This document shows positions 1 to 8,689 of a DNA stretch of 64,000 bases, piece by piece (within the stretch, counting starts at the first letter, position 1; each line of letters begins with the position of its first letter). The stretch is from positions 1 to 64,000 of the forward strand of contig CAXUKO010000011.1 of NCBI GenBank assembly GCA_964251665.1. The letters are read 5' to 3'. This DNA comes from JBBQLG01 sp964251665. GTDB lineage: Bacteria > Bacteroidota > Bacteroidia > Cytophagales > Spirosomataceae. The notes under the pieces are model-generated. The model searched no databases. It was not told the DNA's origin and worked only from the letters and a program-made list of their open reading frames with translations. Both the position numbers and the translations under genes were made by a program.

Positions 1-5
1 AACAA

Positions 6-80
6 AGGAGGTTAGCTCAGTTGGTTCAGAGCGCTGCTTTGACAGAGCAGAGGTCAGCGGTTCGAGCCCGCTACTTCCTA
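6..80 (+). tRNA. tRNA-Val (GAC anticodon)
   Basis: All four arms can be folded by eye. The acceptor stem is 6-12 with 73-79. The D stem is 15-18 with 29-32. The anticodon stem is 34-38 with 46-50, around a seven-base loop whose centre (41-43) reads GAC. The T stem is 56-60 with 68-72, and its loop starts TTCGA. The discriminator base is A80, and CCA is not encoded. GAC decodes GUC and wobble GUU valine codons. A strong intrinsic terminator follows at once, so this is a monocistronic tRNA or the end of a longer unit starting left of the window. Confidence 0.95.
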
Positions 81-83
81 CTA

Positions 84-123
84 AACCCCGCAAATCAGCC
101 TGATTTGCGGGGTTCTTTTTTTT
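84..123 (+). terminator. Intrinsic terminator of the tRNA-Val transcript
   Basis: A perfect GC-capped stem (AACCCCGCAAATCAG with its complement, separated by only a couple of bases) is followed by CTTTTTTTT. This is a textbook Rho-independent terminator four bases after the mature tRNA end. Confidence 0.92.
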
Positions 124-243
124 ATACCTGCAAGCTCCATCAAAACCAACAGGACTTGCCATTGAGTTATTCTTTTGGCGTATTGGTCAACACATTCACC
201 TCGTAGCCGGTTGTGACTATACGCAACCGTCAATTGGAATGTA

Positions 244-1431
244 ATGGATTTAGCCCGTTTAACGACGCAACCGGAATCGCTCAGTCGCAACAGACTACGT
301 CTTTCGATTTCTTTATTTTACTACGGACAGGGTGTATGTTTTGCGTCCTGGGCCAGTCGCATCCCGGAAATTAAATCACAGTTAGGGTTGTCCGACGCTC
401 AATTTGGCAGTATTCTGCTGGGCCTGCCCTTAGGTCAGTTGGTGACAATGCCCCTATCGGGCCGGTTGGTTACTGCTTATGGTAGTCGCCGTATCCTCAC
501 TATTTTCGCTCCTTTTTACGCACTGGCGCTGACCAATATTGGTCTGGTAACAGCGGGCTGGCAGTTGGCACTCTGTCTGTTCTTCTTTGGGGTGATTGGC
601 AACCTGTGCAATATCTCCCTGAACACCCAGGGCGTCGAGGCCGAAAAACTATACGGGTCACCAATCATGACCTCCTTTCATGGTATATGGAGTCTGGGTG
701 GCTTGAGCGGTGCGTTACTGGGTATGGGCATGGTTAGTCTGCGCGTGACGCCCTATGCTCATTTCTGGCTGGTTACCGGCCTGGTGTGGCTGCACTTTCT
801 GCTCAATTACCGGTACCTGGCTCCCGATCAGAAACCAGTTCCCGACGCAACTGCGACTAAACCGAAGCTCTTTACGATGCCTCAGGGGGTTCTGATTCAG
901 TTGGGCATTATCGGGTTTTGCAGCATGGCTACCGAGGGCGCTATGTTCGACTGGAGCGGTGTTTACTTTAAGGAAGTGGTACGGGCACCGGCCGCTTATG
1001 TCGTGCTGGGGTACGCTTCCTTTATGACGATGATGACCACCGGCCGTCTCATTGGTGATCGCATCATTCTCCGGTACGGCCGCAAACGCTGTCTGCAATA
1101 CAGTGGGTTGCTGGTATCGACGGGCATGTTTATTTCCGTATGCTTTCCGTTTCTGGTGCCCGCAACGCTTGGGTTCATGCTGGTTGGGCTGGGCGTTTCG
1201 GGCGTTGTTCCGATGGTTTATTCGGTCGCCAGCCATAGCGATACGACCACCATTGCGCCGGGTATGGCCCTGGCGATGGTGTCCGGCGTTAGTTACTTTG
1301 GCTTTTTGCTGGGCCCTCCCTTAATTGGTTATGTCTCGGCCGCATCGAGCTTACAGTATTCGTACGCCATCATTGGCTGTTTTGGCTTGTGCATCACCCT
1401 GCTTGTAGCCAAGATCAGGGCAATCCGATAA
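244..1431 (+). CDS. MFS transporter (YbjJ/fucose-permease-like)
   Basis: A 395-residue integral inner-membrane protein with about 12 hydrophobic segments. The first begins near residue 21 after a short polar N-terminus that includes an SRNRLR stretch. The loop after the second segment has the MFS-type basic turn (GRLVTAYGSRR, near residue 78), and an equivalent GRLIGDRIILRYGRKR lies in the second half (near residue 268), showing the internal 6+6 duplication. Overall it resembles the YbjJ/FucP-type branch of the major facilitator superfamily. The substrate cannot be read from sequence; a sugar or small metabolite is likely. ATG start; the stop overlaps a hairpin that probably terminates it. 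It converges on the HAD phosphatase gene. Confidence 0.88.
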   Translation: MDLARLTTQPESLSRNRLRLSISLFYYGQGVCFASWASRIPEIKSQLGLSDAQFGSILLGLPLGQLVTMPLSGRLVTAYGSRRILTIFAPFYALALTNIGLVTAGWQLALCLFFFGVIGNLCNISLNTQGVEAEKLYGSPIMTSFHGIWSLGGLSGALLGMGMVSLRVTPYAHFWLVTGLVWLHFLLNYRYLAPDQKPVPDATATKPKLFTMPQGVLIQLGIIGFCSMATEGAMFDWSGVYFKEVVRAPAAYVVLGYASFMTMMTTGRLIGDRIILRYGRKRCLQYSGLLVSTGMFISVCFPFLVPATLGFMLVGLGVSGVVPMVYSVASHSDTTTIAPGMALAMVSGVSYFGFLLGPPLIGYVSAASSLQYSYAIIGCFGLCITLLVAKIRAIR

Positions 1432-1459
1432 ACCCGTTCTGCGTAGGTCAGAACGGGTT
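1431..1459. terminator. Bidirectional terminator between convergent genes
   Basis: An 11-bp perfect stem (AACCCGTTCTG with CAGAACGGGTT, 7-nt loop) starts at the last base of the MFS stop codon and lies 8 bases from the end of the convergent HAD gene. The flanking T/A runs are short, so it is a moderate-strength terminator serving both strands. Confidence 0.7.
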
Positions 1460-1466
1460 TCAACGC

Positions 1467-2147
1467 CTACTCGGCCTGCTCTGGAATCATCTGGCGCAAC
1501 TCGCTCACAGACAGTTGTGTGTAGTCGTCGATGGCACGTTCTACTTCACCCAGTTCCTCGGGCGTGTGCGTTGTGGTTAGCCCAATAACGGTCATACCCG
1601 CATCCCGGGCCGCCTGAACGCCCGCCTGAGAATCTTCAAAAACCAGACATTGTCCCGGTTCGGCACCCACTCGCTCAGCCGCCAGCCGGAACACCGTCGG
1701 GTCAGGCTTTCCAACGGCAACATCCTGTTCGGAGACAATTTTGGTGAAAAAGTGTTCGACGGGAAGGTGCTCGAACACAAACCGCACGTTCATCATGGGG
1801 GCCGATGTTGCCAGTACCATCAGAAAACCCGCTTCATGGGCACTCCGCAGGAACGGAAGTAAACCGTTAATAGGCTTAATAATGGGGGCGTACAAATCCT
1901 GAAAGATTGTTTCTTTCTCCTGAGTCAGTTCCCCGATACGCTCGGGCGAAATGTCATCCCCAAAGAAGTGCTTCATCACGTCGGGGTTCATCCGGCCCGA
2001 TATATAGTTCATGAAATCCTCATCCGACAGGTCAATGTCGTGGCGTTTCAGGAATTGCGTATACGCTTCTTTATGGGTGGGATTGCTGTCAATCAGTGTG
2101 CCGTCCATATCAAAAATAAGTACGGATGCCGGTTGTTGATTCTCCAT
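1467..2147 (-). CDS. HAD-superfamily phosphatase (beta-phosphoglucomutase-like)
   Basis: About 226 residues. HAD motif I is DMDGT at residues 13-17, with D13 as nucleophile and D15 as general acid/base. Motif II is in LATSAP, the motif III lysine in VGKPDP, and motif IV in VFEDSQAGVQAA. The alpha-helical cap between motifs I and II (about residues 20-85) is type C1, as in beta-phosphoglucomutase, 2-deoxyglucose-6-phosphatase and phosphonatase relatives. Substrate is probably a small phosphorylated sugar, but this is inference. The frame is open 37 codons further upstream; I chose the internal ATG at 2147 because the sequence before it is not HAD-like and family members begin just before motif I. 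Cytoplasmic. Confidence 0.88.
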   Translation of the reverse strand: MENQQPASVLIFDMDGTLIDSNPTHKEAYTQFLKRHDIDLSDEDFMNYISGRMNPDVMKHFFGDDISPERIGELTQEKETIFQDLYAPIIKPINGLLPFLRSAHEAGFLMVLATSAPMMNVRFVFEHLPVEHFFTKIVSEQDVAVGKPDPTVFRLAAERVGAEPGQCLVFEDSQAGVQAARDAGMTVIGLTTTHTPEELGEVERAIDDYTQLSVSELRQMIPEQAE

Positions 2148-2342
2148 GATAGCCAGATTGGTTAGTTGCCTGTTCAGAAGCAACTGGCAGGAGCCGGTTT
2201 GGTTAAAAAGAGACAGCGTACGGACCAAGTCACACGTTGTGGCCGGGCTTTGAATCACCCCGTTATCGATCCGCAGTAATGGCCGCTATCTGCCTTACTT
2301 AAGTAGGTTGGCAGAATTAGTTTAGATTATTACACGGACCGG

Positions 2343-2419
2343 TTTTTTGTCATGCTGACGGAGGAAGCATCTTAGCGGTCAATTCTCTAAGATGCTTCCT
2401 CCGTCAGCATGACAAAAAA
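2343..2419. repeat. Perfect 33-bp inverted repeat with 11-nt loop
   Basis: Arms at 2343-2375 and 2387-2419 are exact reverse complements over all 33 bases. The stem core carries GTCATGCTGACGGAGGAAG and the outer ends are a T6/A6 pair. It lies between the start of the HAD gene and the 3' end of the GH2 gene. The outer T run makes it able to terminate in either direction, but a 33-bp perfect stem is much longer than an ordinary terminator. It looks like a dispersed palindromic (REP/MITE-like) intergenic element. I see no second copy in this window. Confidence 0.8.
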
Positions 2420-2442
2420 TACGCTAATGTATTTTCACTGCA

Positions 2443-4881
2443 CTACTTAAACTCAATTACCTTCGGTTGCAGACCCGGCGCGGTTACCGTCACCCGGACA
2501 GGACCGGCTTTCTGTTGCGACTGAACGTAGGCCAGTAACCGCCCCTTGAACGCCTTTCGTTTATCGGTTTTGTAGTCCTCGTGACTGGTCAGGCTGCCGC
2601 TCTCCAGACCAAGCAGTCTGGCGGGGCCATCAACCCGGACGGTGATCTCGTTGTCGGCCATATAGACCGGGATACCATTCTTGTCGAGGACGCTGATCTC
2701 GATATGGCTTAGCTGTTTTTGGGTTTTGTCAAACGACGTACGATCCGCCTTTGCGGCAATCGAATAAGCGTCACCCGCCGTTTTCAAGGCGTATTGCGCC
2801 GACTCCTTTCCGTTTTTGTACCCGTTTACGGACAGATCACCCGGCTGGTAGGCCACCGTCCAGGTCAGGGTTCGTTCGGGGGCGCTCGCTACCTGCTTTT
2901 TGCCCAGTGACTTGCCATTCAGGAATAATTCGGCTTCATCACAGTTTGTAAAACAGCTCACCCGAACGCTGTCTCCTGCTTTGTACGTCCAGGAGTCAGC
3001 GATGCTGCGTCGGTTAACCGCCGGATTAGCCACCGGTGCGGTAGCCGATACCGGCGTCGTACCCATGTAGATCATCGGGGCATCCGTCCAGAGGCTTTTC
3101 CGAAAGTAAAATTCCGGTTTGCGAAAGCCCGCGAGGTCGATCAACCCCGCCTGATTGCCTTTGGAGGGCCAGGTGCGGGCTTCACCCAAATAGTCGATGC
3201 CCGTCCAAAGATATTGCCCCGCAATGTAGTCGTTATCGGCCACCGCAGCCCAGGCACTGTAGGCCATGCCGTTTTCGCTGCCGTAGATTACGCGGTCGGG
3301 GTATTTTTTGTGGTCGTCAGGGTAGCGGTATTCCTGATAATTATAACCAACCACATCCAGCGTTTCGGGAAAGCTCACTTCGTTCGACATCACCACGCCG
3401 GCCAGCGCGGCTGTTACGGGCCGCGTGGTGTCGTATTTTTTGACAACGGCTACTAATTGCCGGGCCAGTTCGCTCAGTCGACTCGCGGCCGGATGACCGG
3501 GGGTGTAGCCTTTGCCGTAAATCTGCGGGTTCCGGCCCGTATTCAGGACTTCGTGCGTGTAGGGGTCATTCGGATAGTCGATTTCGTTGCCGATGCTCCA
3601 GAAGATGATCGACGGCCGGTTGCGGCTGCGCAAGACCATATCGGCCACATCCCGGTTGGCCCACTCCTTGAAGTCTGAGAACGAACCGTCGTTGCCCGGT
3701 TTGCCGACGTTCCAGCCTTTTATCCATTTGTTTTTGCCCGCTTCCCATTCGTCAAAGGCTTCATCCATCACCAGAAACCCCATTTTGTCGGCCAGGTCAT
3801 AGAGGTAGTCGGCATGGGGGTTGTGGCTCAATCGAAGGGAGTTACAGCCGACGTCCTGCAACGTTTTTAATCGCTGGACCCAGACCTCGGCCGGCACCGC
3901 AACACCCAGCGCGCCTGCATCGTCATGAATGCAAACGCCCTTCAGCTTCATGTTCGCTCCGTTAAGGAAAAAGCCCTTGTCTTTATCGAACCGGAACGAG
4001 CGAAACCCAACGTTCTCGCTCCGGTTGTCGAGTGGCTTCCCATTGGCGCTCAGGGTGACCTCCAGCCTGTACAAGTTCGGGTGTTCCGTTGACCAGAGCG
4101 CCGGATTGGCTACGGTAAACGACAGGGAAGCGTCGGCCTTACCCGCGCCCTGGACCGATACCTGCTGCCGGGCATCGGCCACCGCTTTCCCGTTCGCGTC
4201 CATCAACTGCGCCCTGACCAGAATGGGTTTGGTGGCGTTGGACTGATTGGCGACGGACACGGTAACGTTTGCCGTAGCCCGCTGTTGGGTAACGGTCGGC
4301 GTGACGAAGCGAACGCCCCAAAGGTCGATATGAACCGGATCGGTAGCTACCAGATACACATTGCGGTAGATGCCCGAACCGGTATACCAGCGTGAATCGG
4401 CAAACTGGGTATGGTCGGCTTTTACGGCCACTACGTTCTTACCGGTTTTGGCCAGATAGGGCGTAATCTCGTACTGAAACGGCGTAAATCCATTGGGACG
4501 CTCACCCAGATAATGCCCGTTTATCCACACTTCGCTGTTCTTGTAAACACCGTCGAAATAAAGGAATAGCTGTTTTGACCGCAGGTTGGGCGCTATGTCG
4601 AATGTTTTCCGGTACCAGCCAATACCGCCCGGCAGGTAGGCAGTTGCACTGGCCCACTGCTCATCAAAAGGCCCTTCGATACTCCAGTCGTGGGGCAGGT
4701 CTACCGGTTTCCAGTCGGCGGCATTAACCGTTGGTTTGTCGCCGTTGGGTACGTCGCCTTTATGGAACGTCCAGCCTTCATTGAAGAGAATCGTTTGCCG
4801 GGTTTGCTGAGCAAAGCCCATTGTGGGGCCAGCCAGAAACAGTGAAAACAGCACAAGACGGATAAGGGTAGATTTTTGCAT
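2443..4881 (-). CDS. Secreted glycoside hydrolase family 2 (beta-galactosidase type)
   Basis: An 812-residue protein with a signal peptide (cleavage near residue 25, after MGFAQ). Domain order is GH2 sugar-binding jelly roll (about 28-180, with the DLPHDW motif), an Ig-like GH2 domain (about 185-300), a TIM barrel (about 300-600), then two C-terminal beta domains of the DUF4982/GH2-C type. The acid/base is E433 in WSIGNEIDYP and the nucleophile E536 in YGSENGMA. GH2 enzymes remove terminal beta-galactose, mannose or glucuronate. The overall architecture is that of Bacteroidota periplasmic beta-galactosidases acting on plant or host glycans. The 3' neighbour encodes a secreted RbsD-like lipoprotein on the same strand upstream, and GH116 and DPP genes follow divergently. 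No SusC/D genes are adjacent. Confidence 0.92.
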   Translation of the reverse strand: MQKSTLIRLVLFSLFLAGPTMGFAQQTRQTILFNEGWTFHKGDVPNGDKPTVNAADWKPVDLPHDWSIEGPFDEQWASATAYLPGGIGWYRKTFDIAPNLRSKQLFLYFDGVYKNSEVWINGHYLGERPNGFTPFQYEITPYLAKTGKNVVAVKADHTQFADSRWYTGSGIYRNVYLVATDPVHIDLWGVRFVTPTVTQQRATANVTVSVANQSNATKPILVRAQLMDANGKAVADARQQVSVQGAGKADASLSFTVANPALWSTEHPNLYRLEVTLSANGKPLDNRSENVGFRSFRFDKDKGFFLNGANMKLKGVCIHDDAGALGVAVPAEVWVQRLKTLQDVGCNSLRLSHNPHADYLYDLADKMGFLVMDEAFDEWEAGKNKWIKGWNVGKPGNDGSFSDFKEWANRDVADMVLRSRNRPSIIFWSIGNEIDYPNDPYTHEVLNTGRNPQIYGKGYTPGHPAASRLSELARQLVAVVKKYDTTRPVTAALAGVVMSNEVSFPETLDVVGYNYQEYRYPDDHKKYPDRVIYGSENGMAYSAWAAVADNDYIAGQYLWTGIDYLGEARTWPSKGNQAGLIDLAGFRKPEFYFRKSLWTDAPMIYMGTTPVSATAPVANPAVNRRSIADSWTYKAGDSVRVSCFTNCDEAELFLNGKSLGKKQVASAPERTLTWTVAYQPGDLSVNGYKNGKESAQYALKTAGDAYSIAAKADRTSFDKTQKQLSHIEISVLDKNGIPVYMADNEITVRVDGPARLLGLESGSLTSHEDYKTDKRKAFKGRLLAYVQSQQKAGPVRVTVTAPGLQPKVIEFK

Positions 4882-4963
4882 ACTCGTTAGGGGGATAGGA
4901 GAGAAATCAATTGATTATCAGGGGATTGAGCTTGTTTTTGGCCGATGGTCAACGCCCCCGTCA

Positions 4964-5542
4964 TCATTGTCGGCCAGACTTCCCGGCCACCGCCTTTCGG
5001 AGAATTGCCTCCTGAGCCGGGCCCCAGTAGGTACAGTCCAACTGCATGAAAACGGACGAATACGCCGTAGTTTCCTCCGTTTTGATAATCACTACCTTAA
5101 ACTGTTCGGCTGTACTGGCCAAACGACCAAACACCGAGTCATGCGGAATGGACTTGACGGAATACGGTTTCAACAGCTTAGACAAGTCCGTGCGGAAGGC
5201 GTCAATCGCAGGAATCTGAGCCGGTGTAATGTAGCCGAGTTCCTGATCGCAGAAAACGACCGGCGTTACATGACCGGCGTGGCTGAACTGGTCTAACACG
5301 TAGGTCAGCACCGGCAGCAGTTTGGCGTCGGCCTGAATATACTCCACCCCCGCGCTCGTTTGGTAGGGGTAGGCCTTGTCCGTAATAACCAGCCAGTTTC
5401 GGTGGCCCAGCCGGGGAATAATCTGCTGCACGGACTGCTGCCAGCTGCCGGATTGGGGGAGTGTTGTACCAGTACGGGACTCACAGCCCGACAGGGAAAG
5501 CAGGCCGAACCAGCAGCCTAAAACCAGATGGTAGCGTCTCAT
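4964..5542 (-). CDS. Lipoprotein with RbsD/FucU-like domain
   Basis: 192 residues. An SPII signal ends in SLSGC with lipidated C20, so it is exported and membrane anchored. The mature part begins with a GHRNWLVITDKAYPY motif (about residues 47-60) that resembles the GH.D.I.I.DA.FP signature of RbsD/FucU sugar mutarotases. A run LLPVLTYVLDQF follows, like the family's oligomer helix. A RbsD/FucU fold is my recognition by pattern and is not certain. Classical family members are cytosolic pyranase/mutarotases, so an exported lipoprotein would be unusual. The gene lies 82 bases upstream of the GH2 gene on the same strand and is probably co-transcribed, suggesting a role in handling released sugar in the periplasm. 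Confidence 0.6.
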   Translation of the reverse strand: MRRYHLVLGCWFGLLSLSGCESRTGTTLPQSGSWQQSVQQIIPRLGHRNWLVITDKAYPYQTSAGVEYIQADAKLLPVLTYVLDQFSHAGHVTPVVFCDQELGYITPAQIPAIDAFRTDLSKLLKPYSVKSIPHDSVFGRLASTAEQFKVVIIKTEETTAYSSVFMQLDCTYWGPAQEAILRKAVAGKSGRQ

Positions 5543-5854
5543 ACTGTTTTACTTCGTGGCGTTGGTCATCACCCGGTGCTCAGCCGCATAAGCTTGCCGA
5601 CGCCGGGGTGATCCTGCCTTACTAAATAGCAGACAAGAGCCTTCTACTGTAAACGAATTCGCTTTTTTTCTTTGAGTATTGTACCGAGTGATGCAGGCCA
5701 GCTTTATAACCGTAGTCAGACCACCAAACCGGGTCTGTTATAGTCCTGACCAGTCCCGCCATGCCGGTAGAAAAAGAGGCTTATCCCGCTTTTAAAGTAA
5801 TCGGTTCAGGATCATGGCTACCCGGCAACGCCTGACCGCTAACCCCCGGCCTGC
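5543..5854. other. Gene-free stretch between divergent genes
   Basis: A 312-base divergent intergenic region between the RbsD-like lipoprotein (minus) and GH116 (plus). No coding signal is visible. An imperfect inverted repeat (ATCACCCGG near 5568 with CCGGGGTGAT near 5603-5612) lies near the lipoprotein start and could be a regulator site or a weak hairpin. No clear Bacteroidota -7 element (TAnnTTTG) was found. Confidence 0.5.
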
Positions 5855-8416
5855 ATGAAAACTCTCTTCTATTTACTCTGGTTTATCGGTACCCTGACTG
5901 CTCAGGCTCAACCGGCTGTCTGGCAGCCCCAGGCCTGGCCCGTGTTAAAACGGTATGACCAGCAGCACCTCACGCGCATTGCCCTGCCGCTGGGGGGTAT
6001 CGGTACCGGTACGGTTTCGCTGGGCGGACGCGGGCAATTGCAGGATTGGGAAATCATGAACCGGCCCGCCAAAGGCTACAGTACTGTTTTGCGGGGAAAC
6101 ACAGCCCCTTTCTTTGCCATTCACGTGCTGGAAACACAGAAGACCAAAGCGCTCCTGGGACCGCTCGAAGCCCATGAGTACCAGCATATGGAAGGCCGAC
6201 CCGTCGATCATCATGGTCTGCCCCGCTTCACCAATGCGTCCTTTGAAACAGCCTACCCGTTCGGCCAGGTCATCCTGGCCGATACGACCATGCCCGTAGC
6301 GGTGCGCATCAAAGGGTTCAATCCACTCATTCCGGCCGATGCCGATGCCAGTGGCTTACCCATAGCAGTGCTGACCTACGAAGTTACCAATACCACCGAC
6401 CAGCCCCTGACCGTATCGGTCTGCGGCTCGCTGCACAACTTTGTGGGGCGTGATGGCAGCCAGACCCGTAAATCCTGGAAGGGTGAACTGGAGCCGCAGG
6501 GCGCTAAACAGAACCGGAATCAATTTCGACAGGCGACCGGTTTCAGCGGTATTTACATGACGTCCGCTGGGGTCGATAAAGCCGATCCGGCCTGGGGTAC
6601 ACTGGCCCTGACGACTAATGCCGCCGGGGGCGTTACGTACCGAACCTCGTCGGTAACGAATGCGTGGGAGAACGCCCTGCTCGACTTCTGGGACGACTTC
6701 AGCGACGATGGGCGCCTGACCGAGAAGTCTGCGTCGGCCGACGAAGATCCGATGGCCTCGCTGGCGGTACAGCAGTCCATAGCACCACACCAGACGCGGG
6801 CGTTCACGTTTTTTCTGACCTGGCACTTTCCCAATCGCTTCGCCTGGTCGACTCAGCGGGTGGGTAATTACTACACCACGCAGTATGCCGATGCCTGGGC
6901 GGTGGCCGGTCAGATTATCCCCCGGCTGCCCCAACTGGAGCAGAAAACCCTGCAATTCGTAAATGCACTGCTGGGGAGCAGCTATCCGGCAGAGGTGACT
7001 GAAGCCGCCCTGTTTAACCTCAGTACATTGCGTTCGCAAACGGTATTCCGCACCGAAGATGGGCGTTTGTTGGGTTGGGAAGGGGTAATGGACGATGTTG
7101 GCTCCTGTCAGGGTTCGTGTACGCACGTCTGGAATTACGAGCAGGCAACTCCGTTTCTGTTCGGTACTCTGGCGAAAACCATGCGGGAGGTGGAATTCGA
7201 CTACGCCTTAGACACGACAGGGCTGATGAGCTTTCGGGTTGGTTTGCCACTGCAACGGGGGGCTGGCGGGGGCGTGGCTGCGGCCGATGGACAAATGGGA
7301 ACAATCATGAAATTTTACCGGGACTGGCAGTTATCGGGCGATACCGAATTTCTGCGTCAGCACTGGCCGAAGGTTAAACAGGCCCTTGCTTTTGCGTGGA
7401 TACCCGGCGGCTGGGATGCAGACCGGGACGGGGTAATGGAGGGCGCGCAGCACAACACGATGGATGTCGAATATTTCGGCCCCAACCCGCAGATGCAGGG
7501 ATGGTATCTGGGTGCCCTGAAAGCGGCTTCGGCAATGGCAACGGCCATGTCCGACCGTGCCTTTGCGCAAACCTGCGATCAGCTGTTTCAGCGGGGAAGC
7601 ACCTGGACAGATGCCAACCTGTTCAATGGCGAGTATTATCAGCAGCAGATCATCCCACCGCAGGGGCGGCTGCTGGCGAAGGGGACCGTTTCGGGCTTCA
7701 ATACGGTGAACCAGCTGGACCCGGCCTATCAACTGGCGCAGGGTTGTCTGGTCGATCAGTTGGTCGGTCAGCTTATGGCGCACGTTTGTGGACTGGGCTA
7801 CTTGGTGAATCCCCGGCATGTTCAGACGACGCTGCAATCCATTCTGAGGTACAACTACCGATCCTCGCTGACCGATCACTTCAACAACATGCGTTCCTAC
7901 GCCCTGGGCGACGAAGCCGCTTTACTCATGGCGAGCTGGCCCAAAGGTCGGCCCAAAGTGCCCTTTCCGTATTTTTCGGAGGTGATGACGGGCTTTGAAT
8001 ACACCGCAGCCATCGGTATGTTGTACGAAAATCAACTGGAGCCCGGCCTGCGCTGCATCCGCAACATCCGGTCCCGGTTCGATGGCAGCAAGCGTAATCC
8101 ATTTGACGAAGCCGAATGTGGCCACCATTACGCTCGGGCTATGGTGAGCTGGGCTACCACGCTGGCACTGAGCGGTTTCCAATACTCAGGCGTGAACCGC
8201 ACCATGCAGTTCAACACGGCAGAGGGGACTTTTTTCTGGTCGACCGGTTACGCCTGGGGAACCTGTACCAAGACCCGGCACGGTAATGACCTGCAGCTAA
8301 CGCTCGACGTGCTGCACGGTGAGGTGCCGCTGAAGACACTAACTATTGGTGGTAAGTCTCTGACGGCCAGATTCCTGAAAGCAGGTGACCAGTTTACGGG
8401 CAGCGTTAAGCAATAA
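5855..8416 (+). CDS. Secreted glycoside hydrolase family 116 (GBA2-like)
   Basis: 853 residues with a signal peptide (MKTLFYLLWF..., cleavage near TAQAQ at 15-19). The N-terminal beta-sandwich domain opens with the family signature LPLGGIGTGTVSLGGRGQ (about 43-60) and DWEIMNRPAKG. The C-terminal part is an (alpha/alpha)6 barrel with characteristic HNTMDVEYFGPNP and MTGFEYTAA segments. GH116 includes beta-glucosidases, beta-xylosidases, N-acetylglucosaminidases and human non-lysosomal glucosylceramidase. The exact specificity is open. Length fits the family with no truncation. Its position beside a GH2 gene and a DPP gene suggests extracellular or periplasmic nutrient breakdown. Start chosen at the ATG that begins the signal peptide. 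Confidence 0.9.
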   Translation: MKTLFYLLWFIGTLTAQAQPAVWQPQAWPVLKRYDQQHLTRIALPLGGIGTGTVSLGGRGQLQDWEIMNRPAKGYSTVLRGNTAPFFAIHVLETQKTKALLGPLEAHEYQHMEGRPVDHHGLPRFTNASFETAYPFGQVILADTTMPVAVRIKGFNPLIPADADASGLPIAVLTYEVTNTTDQPLTVSVCGSLHNFVGRDGSQTRKSWKGELEPQGAKQNRNQFRQATGFSGIYMTSAGVDKADPAWGTLALTTNAAGGVTYRTSSVTNAWENALLDFWDDFSDDGRLTEKSASADEDPMASLAVQQSIAPHQTRAFTFFLTWHFPNRFAWSTQRVGNYYTTQYADAWAVAGQIIPRLPQLEQKTLQFVNALLGSSYPAEVTEAALFNLSTLRSQTVFRTEDGRLLGWEGVMDDVGSCQGSCTHVWNYEQATPFLFGTLAKTMREVEFDYALDTTGLMSFRVGLPLQRGAGGGVAAADGQMGTIMKFYRDWQLSGDTEFLRQHWPKVKQALAFAWIPGGWDADRDGVMEGAQHNTMDVEYFGPNPQMQGWYLGALKAASAMATAMSDRAFAQTCDQLFQRGSTWTDANLFNGEYYQQQIIPPQGRLLAKGTVSGFNTVNQLDPAYQLAQGCLVDQLVGQLMAHVCGLGYLVNPRHVQTTLQSILRYNYRSSLTDHFNNMRSYALGDEAALLMASWPKGRPKVPFPYFSEVMTGFEYTAAIGMLYENQLEPGLRCIRNIRSRFDGSKRNPFDEAECGHHYARAMVSWATTLALSGFQYSGVNRTMQFNTAEGTFFWSTGYAWGTCTKTRHGNDLQLTLDVLHGEVPLKTLTIGGKSLTARFLKAGDQFTGSVKQ

Positions 8417-8689
8417 TGGAGAACAGGCTGTTTAGAGGCTTTTTGTCCTTCTTCGGCACCGGCGATAAAAGCACATCTCCCCCTGTGCTACCCCTCGCCA
8501 ATGGTTCGACAGGCGTTGGCTGTAACCGCTCATGTTGTGAAGTCAGACACGGTAACGGAGGCATTTTAGGGTAATCCTTATTTTTAGCCAGTCTCTTCGC
8601 TATTTTTAGGGATTGATACGGGATGTAAAGATGGCCTTAAACTGGAAACGACTCCTGCTTCCCCGTCATTGCCTATACGTACATCAACT

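Noticed and set aside
6356..7126. Long minus-strand open frame (256 codons) inside the GH116 gene
   Set aside because: It lies antisense to a gene with clear GH116 motifs, its translation shows no recognisable domain, and high GC in the third codon position easily keeps the opposite frame open.
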